A DNA stretch of 42,402 bases from a virus. Shown here in pieces: positions 25,633 through 34,318 of the stretch; positions within the stretch are counted from its first letter, which is position 1; every line of letters begins with the position of its first letter. The DNA lies in the IMG/VR virus record IMGVR_UViG_3300033141_005408, positions 1-42,402 of that record; one strand, given 5' to 3'. The position numbers and the translations under genes were made by a program. The notes beneath the pieces were generated by a model that was given only the letters and a program-made list of their open reading frames with translations, did no database searches and had not been told where the DNA came from.

Positions 25633-28611
25633 TTATACAGGAGTAATGTTAATTGCTGTGGTAACAAAAGAATTATTATTTTGATTTAATAATGGAGTTG
25701 GATTTTCATCAGAAACAATAGTGTTGTACATTGCAAAGATTATATCATTTTGATCTAACCCAATGGCAGTATTATTTCCGGCTGAAGGATCCAAGTGAAT
25801 TACACTATTATACGTTAAACAAAAGTTGCCCCCCAAATTATATTCAAATCCTTTAGTAAAATTAAATATCTTTGATACTGTTGAAATTTCTTTAGAAGAA
25901 AACAACACAAAATTAGAAGGATTTTGAACAGATATTAAAACATCATATGCATTTGTATAATCAATGGCCACATAAGCTACTCTAATACTATCACCATAAT
26001 TTAAACCTAATGGATTAAGTAGATAATCCAAATCTATAATTTGATTGTTAATGATATTCATACCCGTTAAATTATAATAAAAACTTTGAGTTTCGTTGTA
26101 GACATGACTAACTCTACTGTTTAATATTTTTCGTGGAGTTAAAAATAAAAGAGAAGATGATCCCGATAGACTATAATTAATAGAACTTACTTTTACTCCA
26201 TAAGAATTGATACTGGGATCAATTAGTTGCATATCATCTAGTGTATAACCATTTAACATAAACGGGATATAATCCGTTAATTTAACGTATGAAGTCTCTA
26301 AATCTGATTCTTGAAGTTTTGTTCCTGAAAGCACATCATCTAAATCATTAGTTTTACCTACATTAGTGATTAGCCAACTTTCTTCTTTGTAGTATTCTCT
26401 GGACACATCGTCTATGTGTATGGGCATTATTGTATTTAAATCTTGATGAACATAAGCAGATGCATCTGTAAAAGTATGTAATAAATAACCTCGATCAGAA
26501 GAATTACCTTCTCCTGCTAGAATACCGACACTATATACTGGGTTTTCTTGAGGGTCTCTATTCCATAAGCTTTCCCAGAGTTCATCAATACCATCATATT
26601 CCTCTTCTTTAATTTCATCAATTAACATATGGGCCGTGGTGTGCGTTCCCCCTAAATGACACTCTCCTGTACCTAACACCTCATTTGGAGGTTCTGCAAA
26701 GGTCCAACTACAATTGCCTCCATGCAAAGTACAATTCAGATCATTTATCACATTAAAAGTAGCATCTACATAACCTGATCCGGAATATAATGCAGGAACA
26801 AGTGGAAAAGTAAATAATTGACAGTCGTGATCTCGTTTAATAGTTGTTACCGATCCACCGTGAGTGAAATCAACCTCTATTAAACGTTGGAAGTTTATTC
26901 TTAAACTGCTGTTAGGATCTTCACAAAGAGATTGAACTAAACCTGGGGTACCTCCATTATCTAAAATATCATATTCAAGAGCACTATAGAAAGGATGGTA
27001 TGAGTCATTGTGAATCTCACCAAACATTCTATCTTCTCTAGTATTCATAATAAATTCATTATTATTTAATCTAAACTCTTGAAAAGGAAGTCTTCTCCAC
27101 ACATCTTGTTTTTCTAAAGATCTTGGAACTAACTCTTGTCCTGCCACTAGAGTAGTAGGATAAATGCCTTGATCATATCCATGAGATTTAAAAACACTAT
27201 AATCATTCAATCTATTTCTTAAACTTAACTCATTCATATTCAAAGTTAAAGCATCATTAAGAACAGAAGAATTAAATAAGTTAAAACCTTTATAACGATA
27301 TTTTTTTTCAAGAGGAATTAACTCTTCTATTGAATAAATAGCAGGAAACAACACTGTTTTATAATTTAACTCGGTAGCTTGATTTTTCCAATTGTTTATT
27401 ACGGAGTCTACGTCATTTGTAATCAAGGCCCCTACATACTTTTTTAAAGCGAAATAAGTAACCGTAACTGTAGCATCTTCTGCAGGAATATTTTTTAATT
27501 TAAATGCCGCAGATAAAGGGTGTATCTCTAATACATCCACTCTAATATTGTTCACATAAACTTGAATATCCGTAACAGAATCTGCTAAAGATCCATCTTC
27601 TTTACCAAAGGGACCAGTTCGAGTATGAAACATTGCTGGATCAGATGTATCCCAGTTACCTCCTGTAATAGACTTGGCCCATCTTGGAGATGCTTGCCTT
27701 ATTTCTCCTTCAGGAAAAATACCTTGAACTATCTCATCCTTAACTTTTAAAAAATTTTCACCTGAACATTTTTTTCTTAAATCTTCATAGTAATACTCGT
27801 GTGTATCTATGTGCGCCACATCACATATAGCAGTATTTGCTTTTTTTATTTTTGTTTCAAAACCATCATGAGTTATAATCGGGTTGCCGTGCTCATCTGT
27901 AACTAAAAGACATCCTTTTCTAAAAATATCAAAAAATTCAGAAAAAATAAATTTAGTTGAGAAAGTGGTGTGGGCCGGTTTGATGATATTTAATAAAAAT
28001 TCTATATCTTTTTGAAGTTGATTAACATCCTTTATCCTTGGATCATCTACTTCAATCACTATATCAAAAGTAAACTTATTGATAATGGAGTCAAAGATAG
28101 CTTCATCTCGAGATAATAAAAAATTTTCAATTATACCCACAGGAATATCTAAGAATTTTAAAAGAGATCTTTCAATATTTATTTTGGTACTACCCCCAAA
28201 ATATGCTTCAATAATTGACAAATAAAAATTTCTTACTTTTTCATCTGAAGAATCAGTTTGAGCAAAACGTTGTCTAGGAAAAAGAAAGGATGCTATATTT
28301 TGAGAAAGATACTCACCTCGAGTTGTATCAAAGATAATATTGTCCGTGACCTGCTCTGTGATACATAAAAATCTAGCAGATTCAAAAGCAATTGCTTTTA
28401 AATGCATGGCATAGTTAGTACTAGGTACATCTGATTTATAACTAGAATCAAGCAAACCTAGCATACCTCGATCTTTAGGAATGAAAGTACCATACTCACT
28501 ATCGGACAGCGATCTTACTATCAAACCTAAACGTTCGTTGGCTTTTTCTAAAACGTTTTTACGAAATTGTTTAGTATCCACAAAACCATTAGAATTTTCA
28601 TTTAATGCCAT
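25633..28611 (-). CDS. Large baseplate wedge protein, I-like / gp7-like position
   Basis: A 992-residue protein starting three bases after the stop of the J-like gene, the order (J then I/wedge partner) common in contractile phages. The N-terminal ~280 residues are helical (FRKNVLEKANERLGLIVRSL, FLFPRQRFAQTDSSDEKVRN). The middle has mixed beta regions, including TVTVTYFALKKYVGA after VYVNNIRVDVLEIHPLSAAF. The remainder is acidic with many Asn/Asp-rich loops. The C-terminal part contains two beta modules of the type ILNSRVSHVYNETQSFYYNL. No catalytic motif was noted. Length is much larger than a typical gpI, so it may combine wedge functions (T4 gp7-like). The identification is mainly by position. 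Confidence 0.6.
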   Translation of the reverse strand: MALNENSNGFVDTKQFRKNVLEKANERLGLIVRSLSDSEYGTFIPKDRGMLGLLDSSYKSDVPSTNYAMHLKAIAFESARFLCITEQVTDNIIFDTTRGEYLSQNIASFLFPRQRFAQTDSSDEKVRNFYLSIIEAYFGGSTKINIERSLLKFLDIPVGIIENFLLSRDEAIFDSIINKFTFDIVIEVDDPRIKDVNQLQKDIEFLLNIIKPAHTTFSTKFIFSEFFDIFRKGCLLVTDEHGNPIITHDGFETKIKKANTAICDVAHIDTHEYYYEDLRKKCSGENFLKVKDEIVQGIFPEGEIRQASPRWAKSITGGNWDTSDPAMFHTRTGPFGKEDGSLADSVTDIQVYVNNIRVDVLEIHPLSAAFKLKNIPAEDATVTVTYFALKKYVGALITNDVDSVINNWKNQATELNYKTVLFPAIYSIEELIPLEKKYRYKGFNLFNSSVLNDALTLNMNELSLRNRLNDYSVFKSHGYDQGIYPTTLVAGQELVPRSLEKQDVWRRLPFQEFRLNNNEFIMNTREDRMFGEIHNDSYHPFYSALEYDILDNGGTPGLVQSLCEDPNSSLRINFQRLIEVDFTHGGSVTTIKRDHDCQLFTFPLVPALYSGSGYVDATFNVINDLNCTLHGGNCSWTFAEPPNEVLGTGECHLGGTHTTAHMLIDEIKEEEYDGIDELWESLWNRDPQENPVYSVGILAGEGNSSDRGYLLHTFTDASAYVHQDLNTIMPIHIDDVSREYYKEESWLITNVGKTNDLDDVLSGTKLQESDLETSYVKLTDYIPFMLNGYTLDDMQLIDPSINSYGVKVSSINYSLSGSSSLLFLTPRKILNSRVSHVYNETQSFYYNLTGMNIINNQIIDLDYLLNPLGLNYGDSIRVAYVAIDYTNAYDVLISVQNPSNFVLFSSKEISTVSKIFNFTKGFEYNLGGNFCLTYNSVIHLDPSAGNNTAIGLDQNDIIFAMYNTIVSDENPTPLLNQNNNSFVTTAINITPV

Positions 28612-28614
28612 ATT

Positions 28615-31600
28615 TTAAAATCCTGTGAATTTTTTAATAAAGTCATATGTTATAACCAAATTACCCACTGCCCCATACTCTATATCACTAAAGTTAATAT
28701 CTCTTGATCCTTCTGCATCCTCTACAAGATAAGTTATGGATAGGCTAGCTTCTTCAATAGCTCCTAGTTTTGGAGAAACATAAAGATGTCCGTCAGATGA
28801 AATAAATGCTCGACCTTCTCTTTCAGCTACTTTAGATAAATCGTCTACTAATAATAATTCAATATCATTTTCAAACACTCCTCTAAAAGCAGTATTAGGT
28901 CCCCCACCTTCAATAGTTTCCCACTGCAACACACCTATACTCTTATAAGCTGTGACATTCACAGCTTGATAAAATTCCCACTCGTCTGTGTATTCTTCTT
29001 TAATAACTAAGCTACCGTTTGCTTTTACCATCTTAGTAAAAGGAACAACTATATGATCTACTCCATTTATACCCTCAATGACATGTATAACGTCTGATTG
29101 ATAAATAGATCGACCTATGAGTTTTTCTTTTAAAAGTTTTGCAACAGTAGTTCTTATTTGTCGGTCAATGCTAGTTTGGTCGCTCCCGTCCTCCAGCATT
29201 ACTTTGATATCAAAGTCTATGTAAATTTGGGGGGATGCTTTTACAATCACATCGGCAGTAAGGTGCCGCATTTGATTCACTCTTGATTGCACATCATGTA
29301 ATAAGGTATTTACTGTATATGTGACCATAAAATTTTCACCAGCGGTGTAATCTACTAAAACTTTTGAACCACTTGCGATGGAACTACCCGTAGTTCTTTT
29401 GATAGTAGTAAGAGTTTTCATATCTCCTGAATTAATTATATAATCAATAGATCTTTGATACACAATAGTATTTGTTTCATCGGTAACTACAATAGTATCA
29501 CTGTCAATACCATACCTATCCAAGTCTACCTCATTTTCACCAAACAATAAATGAGCCTCATCAGTTACTTCTTTTATACTCCCATTTGGGATAGCATTTA
29601 CATATTTTAAAGACATCTGATCCTTAGAAGATGTTGAATTTCCAAATTTAAGAGGATCCTCTAATTTTTGAAGAATAATATTTTCTGAAGTCAAAGGGCC
29701 AGAATTTTCCCCAACACACGAAACCACATAATCAACAGGTTGATTATTAAATATATAGGGTTCTGAGTCTCTGTAACGATAAGAAACAGTTATTAAATCA
29801 GTTGGAGACAAACCAATAACCTGATTTGCGTGTAAGGATTCATCCAGATCAATCACCTGCCCGTCTCCTATAATCTTGGCATTAGTGACATCATACAGAG
29901 CTTGTTTAGTGATATTCTTTACCTCTATTACTTGAAAAATTGGTTTATCAAAAGTTATGCTAGAATTATAAATTCTAAAATGATAAAAAGGAACACTCTG
30001 TATTAAAGCAGATTCTTTTTTAATAGTATTATACGTAAAACCAAAATTTTCTGAATAGCTTGTTGCTAAACTACCCTGTATATAAATATCTACTTTTCCA
30101 AAAGTATGCACTTGTCTAAGTGAATCCATATCCCTTAACATTAATTTTTCACCAGCACTTATTATTTTTGTTCTTTGAACATTTGGCGTTCCTAAAGTAG
30201 TAGCTAAATATCCTGCTTCAGTACCCGCATCTACACTGACAAAAGCAAGCATGGCCCTTTCAGCTAAATCATTATTCGATTCAATATCTTGGCCAAATTC
30301 TGTAGGATTTGGATTTGTTACTCCAAAAATAGAATCAATACCACTAACAATTAATCTAATCTTATCCGCATCTACATTACCTGAATTTCCTGCATTAATA
30401 GATTGTATGTCCAATTTTATTTCATATCTATCTGTATTCGGGTTGTAGTGGTTGATTAAATCATCAACAGTTAAAATAAAATCTGTTAAAACTTCAAACT
30501 GTACAGGTTGGGTAACTTCATCTGAGAGAGTTTCAATAATACCTCCCGCATTAATCACAACATCTCTCAAAGGTGTCTTTAAAGTATAAAATAAAGCTTG
30601 TCCAATGGCATGCTGCTGTTCTTTTCTTCGGTGATTCACATTTCCAGCTAGTTTAGTAAAAGCATTATTTATCAAAGTTTGCACTTCTCCAGCATTCTCA
30701 TCTGAAAGAAGCAAAGCCTCTTTTAGTCTTAGCTTATTAGGTGTAGTTAAAACATCATCGGACAAACCATCCCCATTAGGATCATCAAATTCAATTAATG
30801 TTAAAAATGATTGTGATCTATGCATAAAATCTAGAATAATATAGATTCTTTCCATTTCGTCACTCGTGGGGTTCAGTAGATTTCTAGAAATAGTATCTGG
30901 CTTTAGATCTATTTCTTTATTGCTCTGCAAAATCTGGTTTATATAGCTTTCCTGAATATCCATAGTTGTTCGAATGGGTAGATCCCGAACAGAAGTATCC
31001 AGCAATAAAGGTTCCGCTCCCAACTCTGCGCTATAAATTGATTCTACTTGTTTTTGTGCAGTTATATCAAAAGCCACTGCTGTAACAACATAGTGGTTAG
31101 GCTCTGATAAAGGAGCCACTCCCAAGGGTTTATTCATCCGATTATGTACATAAGAATAATAATAATCACGTACAACTTTTTCTACTGTGGTGGTTGTTCT
31201 AACATCTCCATCAGTATCAACGGTCTCACTTAACACGATAGTGTTTTCTTTAAAAAAATCATGAGCTGATATTAAAATAGAATTTAGTAAAGTAAATCCA
31301 TAACTACCTCCACCAGGATTTTCACTTCCATAAAAGTTGTATCCTATGATTTCTGATTCACTATTTTCAATTATTGAGATTTTGACTGAATTTCTGCTTC
31401 TTTCTAAGACAATACCTGTAGGAGCACTGACAATTAAATTTAAGTCATCATCTGTGAAATAAGTTATGGTTAAAGATACCGCAGCACTTTGAATATCAGC
31501 AGCATCCACTGCTACCACTTCAAATTGATTTTCTCCTTCTGAAAGCATGGTTGTATATATCCATTCTGTTACTCCAGAAGCGTAAGTAACATCTTGAGTA

Positions 31601-31722
31601 CTTCCATTTACTAAAATATTTTTAGTGGTGGTGTCGGCCCAACCTTTAATAGTTTGACTAATTAAATTAGTGGAAAATCCTGGAGCATTTGTTGGAAATG
31701 TTATTTTAGGTATTACGGCCAC
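28615..31722 (-). CDS. Baseplate J-like (gp6-like) wedge protein with N-terminal Ig/FN3-like domains
   Basis: A 1035-residue protein; the start is GTG at 31722 with AAGGAG seven bases upstream. Residues ~1-95 form an Ig-like domain (KGWADTTTKNILVNGS, GENQFEVVAVDAADI), followed by an FN3-like domain to about 240 (SVKISIIENSESEIIGYNFY). The J core has NNDLAERAMLAFVSVDAGTE and GYLATTLGTPNV (near 479-505). The C-terminal J pattern is LTADVIVKASPQIYIDFDIK (about 817) and GRSIYQSDVIHVIEGINGVD (about 867). An inserted module, NTIVYQRSIDYIINSGDM followed by KVLVDYTAGE, resembles repeats in the 12382 protein. J proteins dimerise to build the baseplate wedge ring. It is the first gene of the minus structural run. 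Confidence 0.75.
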   Translation of the reverse strand: MAVIPKITFPTNAPGFSTNLISQTIKGWADTTTKNILVNGSTQDVTYASGVTEWIYTTMLSEGENQFEVVAVDAADIQSAAVSLTITYFTDDDLNLIVSAPTGIVLERSRNSVKISIIENSESEIIGYNFYGSENPGGGSYGFTLLNSILISAHDFFKENTIVLSETVDTDGDVRTTTTVEKVVRDYYYSYVHNRMNKPLGVAPLSEPNHYVVTAVAFDITAQKQVESIYSAELGAEPLLLDTSVRDLPIRTTMDIQESYINQILQSNKEIDLKPDTISRNLLNPTSDEMERIYIILDFMHRSQSFLTLIEFDDPNGDGLSDDVLTTPNKLRLKEALLLSDENAGEVQTLINNAFTKLAGNVNHRRKEQQHAIGQALFYTLKTPLRDVVINAGGIIETLSDEVTQPVQFEVLTDFILTVDDLINHYNPNTDRYEIKLDIQSINAGNSGNVDADKIRLIVSGIDSIFGVTNPNPTEFGQDIESNNDLAERAMLAFVSVDAGTEAGYLATTLGTPNVQRTKIISAGEKLMLRDMDSLRQVHTFGKVDIYIQGSLATSYSENFGFTYNTIKKESALIQSVPFYHFRIYNSSITFDKPIFQVIEVKNITKQALYDVTNAKIIGDGQVIDLDESLHANQVIGLSPTDLITVSYRYRDSEPYIFNNQPVDYVVSCVGENSGPLTSENIILQKLEDPLKFGNSTSSKDQMSLKYVNAIPNGSIKEVTDEAHLLFGENEVDLDRYGIDSDTIVVTDETNTIVYQRSIDYIINSGDMKTLTTIKRTTGSSIASGSKVLVDYTAGENFMVTYTVNTLLHDVQSRVNQMRHLTADVIVKASPQIYIDFDIKVMLEDGSDQTSIDRQIRTTVAKLLKEKLIGRSIYQSDVIHVIEGINGVDHIVVPFTKMVKANGSLVIKEEYTDEWEFYQAVNVTAYKSIGVLQWETIEGGGPNTAFRGVFENDIELLLVDDLSKVAEREGRAFISSDGHLYVSPKLGAIEEASLSITYLVEDAEGSRDINFSDIEYGAVGNLVITYDFIKKFTGF

Positions 31723-32045
31723 CTAGGTCTCCTTGTAAATCTATGAGTCTTTATGAAGTCTGTAAAAAGAAATAAATTAATAGATAACTATAGTTAATAA
31801 CTTAGCATTAATTGGAAATTAAGAGAGATTCATAAGGTGGGTTACTTTGGTGTTGGTTTTCTCAAAAAAAAATCTATTCTGAAACTTATTTTGATTCTAA
31901 TGGTAAAAAGAAAAAAGAGTTTCATCTGTCGAGACTCCTGCTATGATGATGGGGATCTTTGATTCTCCTGTTGGATACTAATTTCTCTTGAATCATTTTA
32001 ATTAATTCTCTTGTACTTGTATTATTAAAGAACAGGAGAACAAGT
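31723..32045. other. Divergent intergenic region between the J-like gene and a small + gene
   Basis: A 323-base region with no convincing gene. It holds a perfect 12-base palindrome TAACTATAGTTA at 31785-31796, upstream of the minus J-like gene and possibly an operator. A run of nine A follows near 31863. Short open frames (for example GGLLWCWFSQ... from 31840) lack a good start and ribosome site. TTGTATTAT before the + gene resembles the motifs at 11732 and 23401. Confidence 0.4.
32017..32025 (+). promoter_or_regulatory. Candidate promoter -10 (TTGTATTAT)
   Basis: TATTAT at 32020-32025 with TTG directly before it, 20 bases ahead of the ATG at 32046 and just before the AGGAG site. It is a one-base variant of TTGTATAAT at 11734 and 23403. 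No clear -35 is visible at 16-18 bases. Confidence 0.33.
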
Positions 32046-32222
32046 ATGGATGACAACACCGTTTTAGTAAATATTACTCCAGAAAAATTAAAATTAGCTT
32101 ATGATGAGTTTTTAAAAGTTTCCGAGAAGGTATCCGAAGATAGAGAATTTCTTATCTCTCTTGGAAGACATAATGGAAAGCATGTTATTCTTAAATGGTT
32201 TGCAGAAAAGACTACGATTTAA
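32046..32222 (+). CDS. Small acidic helical protein of unknown function
   Basis: A 58-residue protein with a good ribosome site (AGGAG, about seven bases before ATG). It begins MDDNTVLVNITPEKLKLAYD and ends ILKWFAEKTTI; helices are likely around 11-30 and 46-55. It is the only + gene in an 11-kb stretch of minus genes. It lies between the structural run and the ligase operon, with a promoter-like element before it and a REP-like hairpin 17 bases after its stop. An early regulatory or host-interaction protein would fit this lone, separately controlled position, but nothing in the sequence shows that. Confidence 0.6.
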   Translation: MDDNTVLVNITPEKLKLAYDEFLKVSEKVSEDREFLISLGRHNGKHVILKWFAEKTTI

Positions 32223-32238
32223 CTTCTGTGGCAACTAC

Positions 32239-32269
32239 AGTGAACTACCCCGCAGCAAGCTACGGGGTA
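32239..32269 (+). repeat. REP-like hairpin element, copy 2
   Basis: It starts AGTGAACTAC; the stem TACCCCG / CGGGGTA surrounds a loop CAGCAAGCTA (stem arms 32246-32252 and 32263-32269). The pairing is perfect and much richer in G+C than the surrounding sequence. It follows the small gene at 32046-32222 and runs into TTCTTT, so it may terminate transcription. Opposite-strand copy 1 is at 109-139. The core GCAAGCT between GC-rich arms resembles hairpins I have seen dispersed in bacterial genomes; no search could be run. Confidence 0.7.
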
Positions 32270-32378
32270 TTCTTTGACGATCAATAAATAGCAAAATCAT
32301 AGAGTTATGTCACTAAAAAACAACACTGAACTGACCCACCCTTAGAAATTCACATTTCAGATATTTTTAATTTAACTA

Positions 32379-34310
32379 TTAGAATAAAGTATTATTTATA
32401 ATACTGTCCAGATCATCAAGATCTAAGATAGCTGTGCCATATTTTTCAGCTTTTTTAATTTTTGAAGTGGTGCTATTTTTATTACGAACAACTAGATAAT
32501 CTATTTTTTTACTAAAACTTTCTGAAACCCGTCCCCCTTTAGCTGTAATCTGTTTTGATAGAGAATCATCTCTAAATCCAGAAAAACAAAAGTTTTTATC
32601 AGAAAGAGCACCTTCAACTTTTTGTTTTAACTTTATATATTTAAGAATATTATTAATTAAAGGTGTTTTGGCTTTTAAACCTGTACCAATAAATGTAGCT
32701 AATTTTATATCAAATCCATCTATACTTATAATATCTTTAGTTTTTAAAGCAAGGATACACTCTAAGTCTCCAAAATTATCCTCTAAAATTTCTGCTCTTT
32801 TTTTAGAAAGAGATCGAATATTCAATCCTGCAAGTAATTCAGATACAGTTATAATTGTTTTACTATTTATTTCTTTTAATACTTTAGTTGCATTTTTTAC
32901 ACCATGTCTGTCTAATTCTGCAATATCATTTATTTGTAACGTATAGAAATCGGGAATAGCTTTAAGTTTTCCAGCATCAATTAACGCATCTATTAGTTTA
33001 TCCCCCATATTTTTTATACCTAAGATATTCAACCAATGTAGAAGTGCTTTGGACAGTCTGGCCCCACAATATTCATTAGAACAAAAATAGAGAGTATCCT
33101 CTTTTATTAAAGAAGCTGCACATACAGGACATTCCTTTGGTCTTTTTATTGGGGTACTATACTCATTTTTTCGGATTACTTTAGTAATTTTAGGAATAAC
33201 ATCTTTACTTCTAATAAGCTCAACAATATCCCCAGCTTCTACACCCAAGCGATCTATCTCCGCGTAGTTATGTAGAGTTGCTTTAGAAATCAAAGTACCT
33301 CCACAGACAACTGGGTCTAAAATAGCTAAAGGGGTAATCACACCCGTTCTTCCAACTTGAGCTATTACTTGAAGAAGTTCTGTTTCTGCTTTTTCAGCTT
33401 CAAATTTAAATTTTCTAGCATATTCAGGTAAAAACTCATTGTCAGTTATTTTTAGTTGTTGCTCTACATTATCAATGTTCACTACAAGACCATCTATAAG
33501 ATAGTCTAATTTTTCTCTGACTTCAGTTTCATACTTAGCATGAAGAGCTAATAATGTTTTTAAACTTGTTTTATAGTAGCGGGGAGTTACTAATCCTAGA
33601 TCATTCTTAATATAATCTAACATTTCTGTTTCAGATTTAAAGTTTAAATCTTGATCTTTATTGGGGAAAGCTTTATAAAAAATTATATCTAAATGCTCAC
33701 TCCCTTCTCCACTTATCCTTTTAGTGATCCCCACAGCACCATTTCGTTCATTTGCCATTTCAGGAAAATACTTTTGTTTTACAGATTTTTTTAAGATAAT
33801 CTCTCCTCTTAAATACCCGCTATAAGGTATTGGAAGAATATTGGGAACTCTTTTCATTTTTAAAACATTGGAGGTAATGTCGTCCCCTGAAAATCCATCT
33901 CCTCGAGTTAAAGCTTGATTTAAGTTTCCATTTAAATAGAGTAAAGAGACTGCTAAACCATCCATTTTTTCTGAAGAAGAAAGAACATCTTCTATGGCAT
34001 TTTTTTGATACCACTTATAAATACTTTTGGTTACATCAACAGTAGTATCAAACTCTATTAAGGATCCCATGGAGATGCCATGCTTTGCTTTTGAAAAACC
34101 TTTTAGAGTTTCCTGGGTACCTATTGGTATCGCTTCATTATATGTATCTTGATAAAGTTTTTTAAAAAGATCAAATTCAGCATCTTCAATAAAACTCACT
34201 TTGGTATAGTAAGCATCAGAAGCTTTAGTTAGAAAAGTTATAAATACATCTTTATTGACTTTTTCTTGATTTAATAGTTTGGAGTAAATTGTTCTATCTT
34301 GAAGATCCAT
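32379..34310 (-). CDS. ligA: NAD-dependent DNA ligase
   Basis: A 643-residue enzyme that seals nicks in duplex DNA using NAD+. The domain order is complete. The Ia domain has DAYYTKVSFIEDAEFD (32-47). The nucleotidyltransferase domain has EKMDG with adenylated Lys115 and DGLVVNI (273-279). The OB fold has VGRTGVITPLAILDPV (319-334) and KATLHNYAEIDRLGVEAGD. The zinc finger is C394, C397, C410, C415. Helix-hairpin-helix segments span ~425-565, and a C-terminal BRCT domain spans about 570-643. Length is slightly shorter than bacterial LigA (about 670). It is the last gene of a four-gene minus operon and starts eight bases after the HD gene stop, with AGGA before the ATG. It probably acts in phage replication and repair. 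Confidence 0.96.
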   Translation of the reverse strand: MDLQDRTIYSKLLNQEKVNKDVFITFLTKASDAYYTKVSFIEDAEFDLFKKLYQDTYNEAIPIGTQETLKGFSKAKHGISMGSLIEFDTTVDVTKSIYKWYQKNAIEDVLSSSEKMDGLAVSLLYLNGNLNQALTRGDGFSGDDITSNVLKMKRVPNILPIPYSGYLRGEIILKKSVKQKYFPEMANERNGAVGITKRISGEGSEHLDIIFYKAFPNKDQDLNFKSETEMLDYIKNDLGLVTPRYYKTSLKTLLALHAKYETEVREKLDYLIDGLVVNIDNVEQQLKITDNEFLPEYARKFKFEAEKAETELLQVIAQVGRTGVITPLAILDPVVCGGTLISKATLHNYAEIDRLGVEAGDIVELIRSKDVIPKITKVIRKNEYSTPIKRPKECPVCAASLIKEDTLYFCSNEYCGARLSKALLHWLNILGIKNMGDKLIDALIDAGKLKAIPDFYTLQINDIAELDRHGVKNATKVLKEINSKTIITVSELLAGLNIRSLSKKRAEILEDNFGDLECILALKTKDIISIDGFDIKLATFIGTGLKAKTPLINNILKYIKLKQKVEGALSDKNFCFSGFRDDSLSKQITAKGGRVSESFSKKIDYLVVRNKNSTTSKIKKAEKYGTAILDLDDLDSIINNTLF

Positions 34311-34318
34311 AATAATTC

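Noticed and set aside
31838-31960. Short open frame with KIYSETYFDSNGKKKKEF, possible gene remnant next to an A9 run
   Set aside because: No start codon or ribosome site in frame, only about 40 codons, and no recognisable family; too weak to call a pseudogene.
32388-32405. Palindrome AGTATTAT-TT-ATAATACT at the ligase 3' end
   Set aside because: It is AT-only apart from two pairs, has a two-base loop and lies in the last codons of ligA; it may weakly aid termination but is not distinctive.
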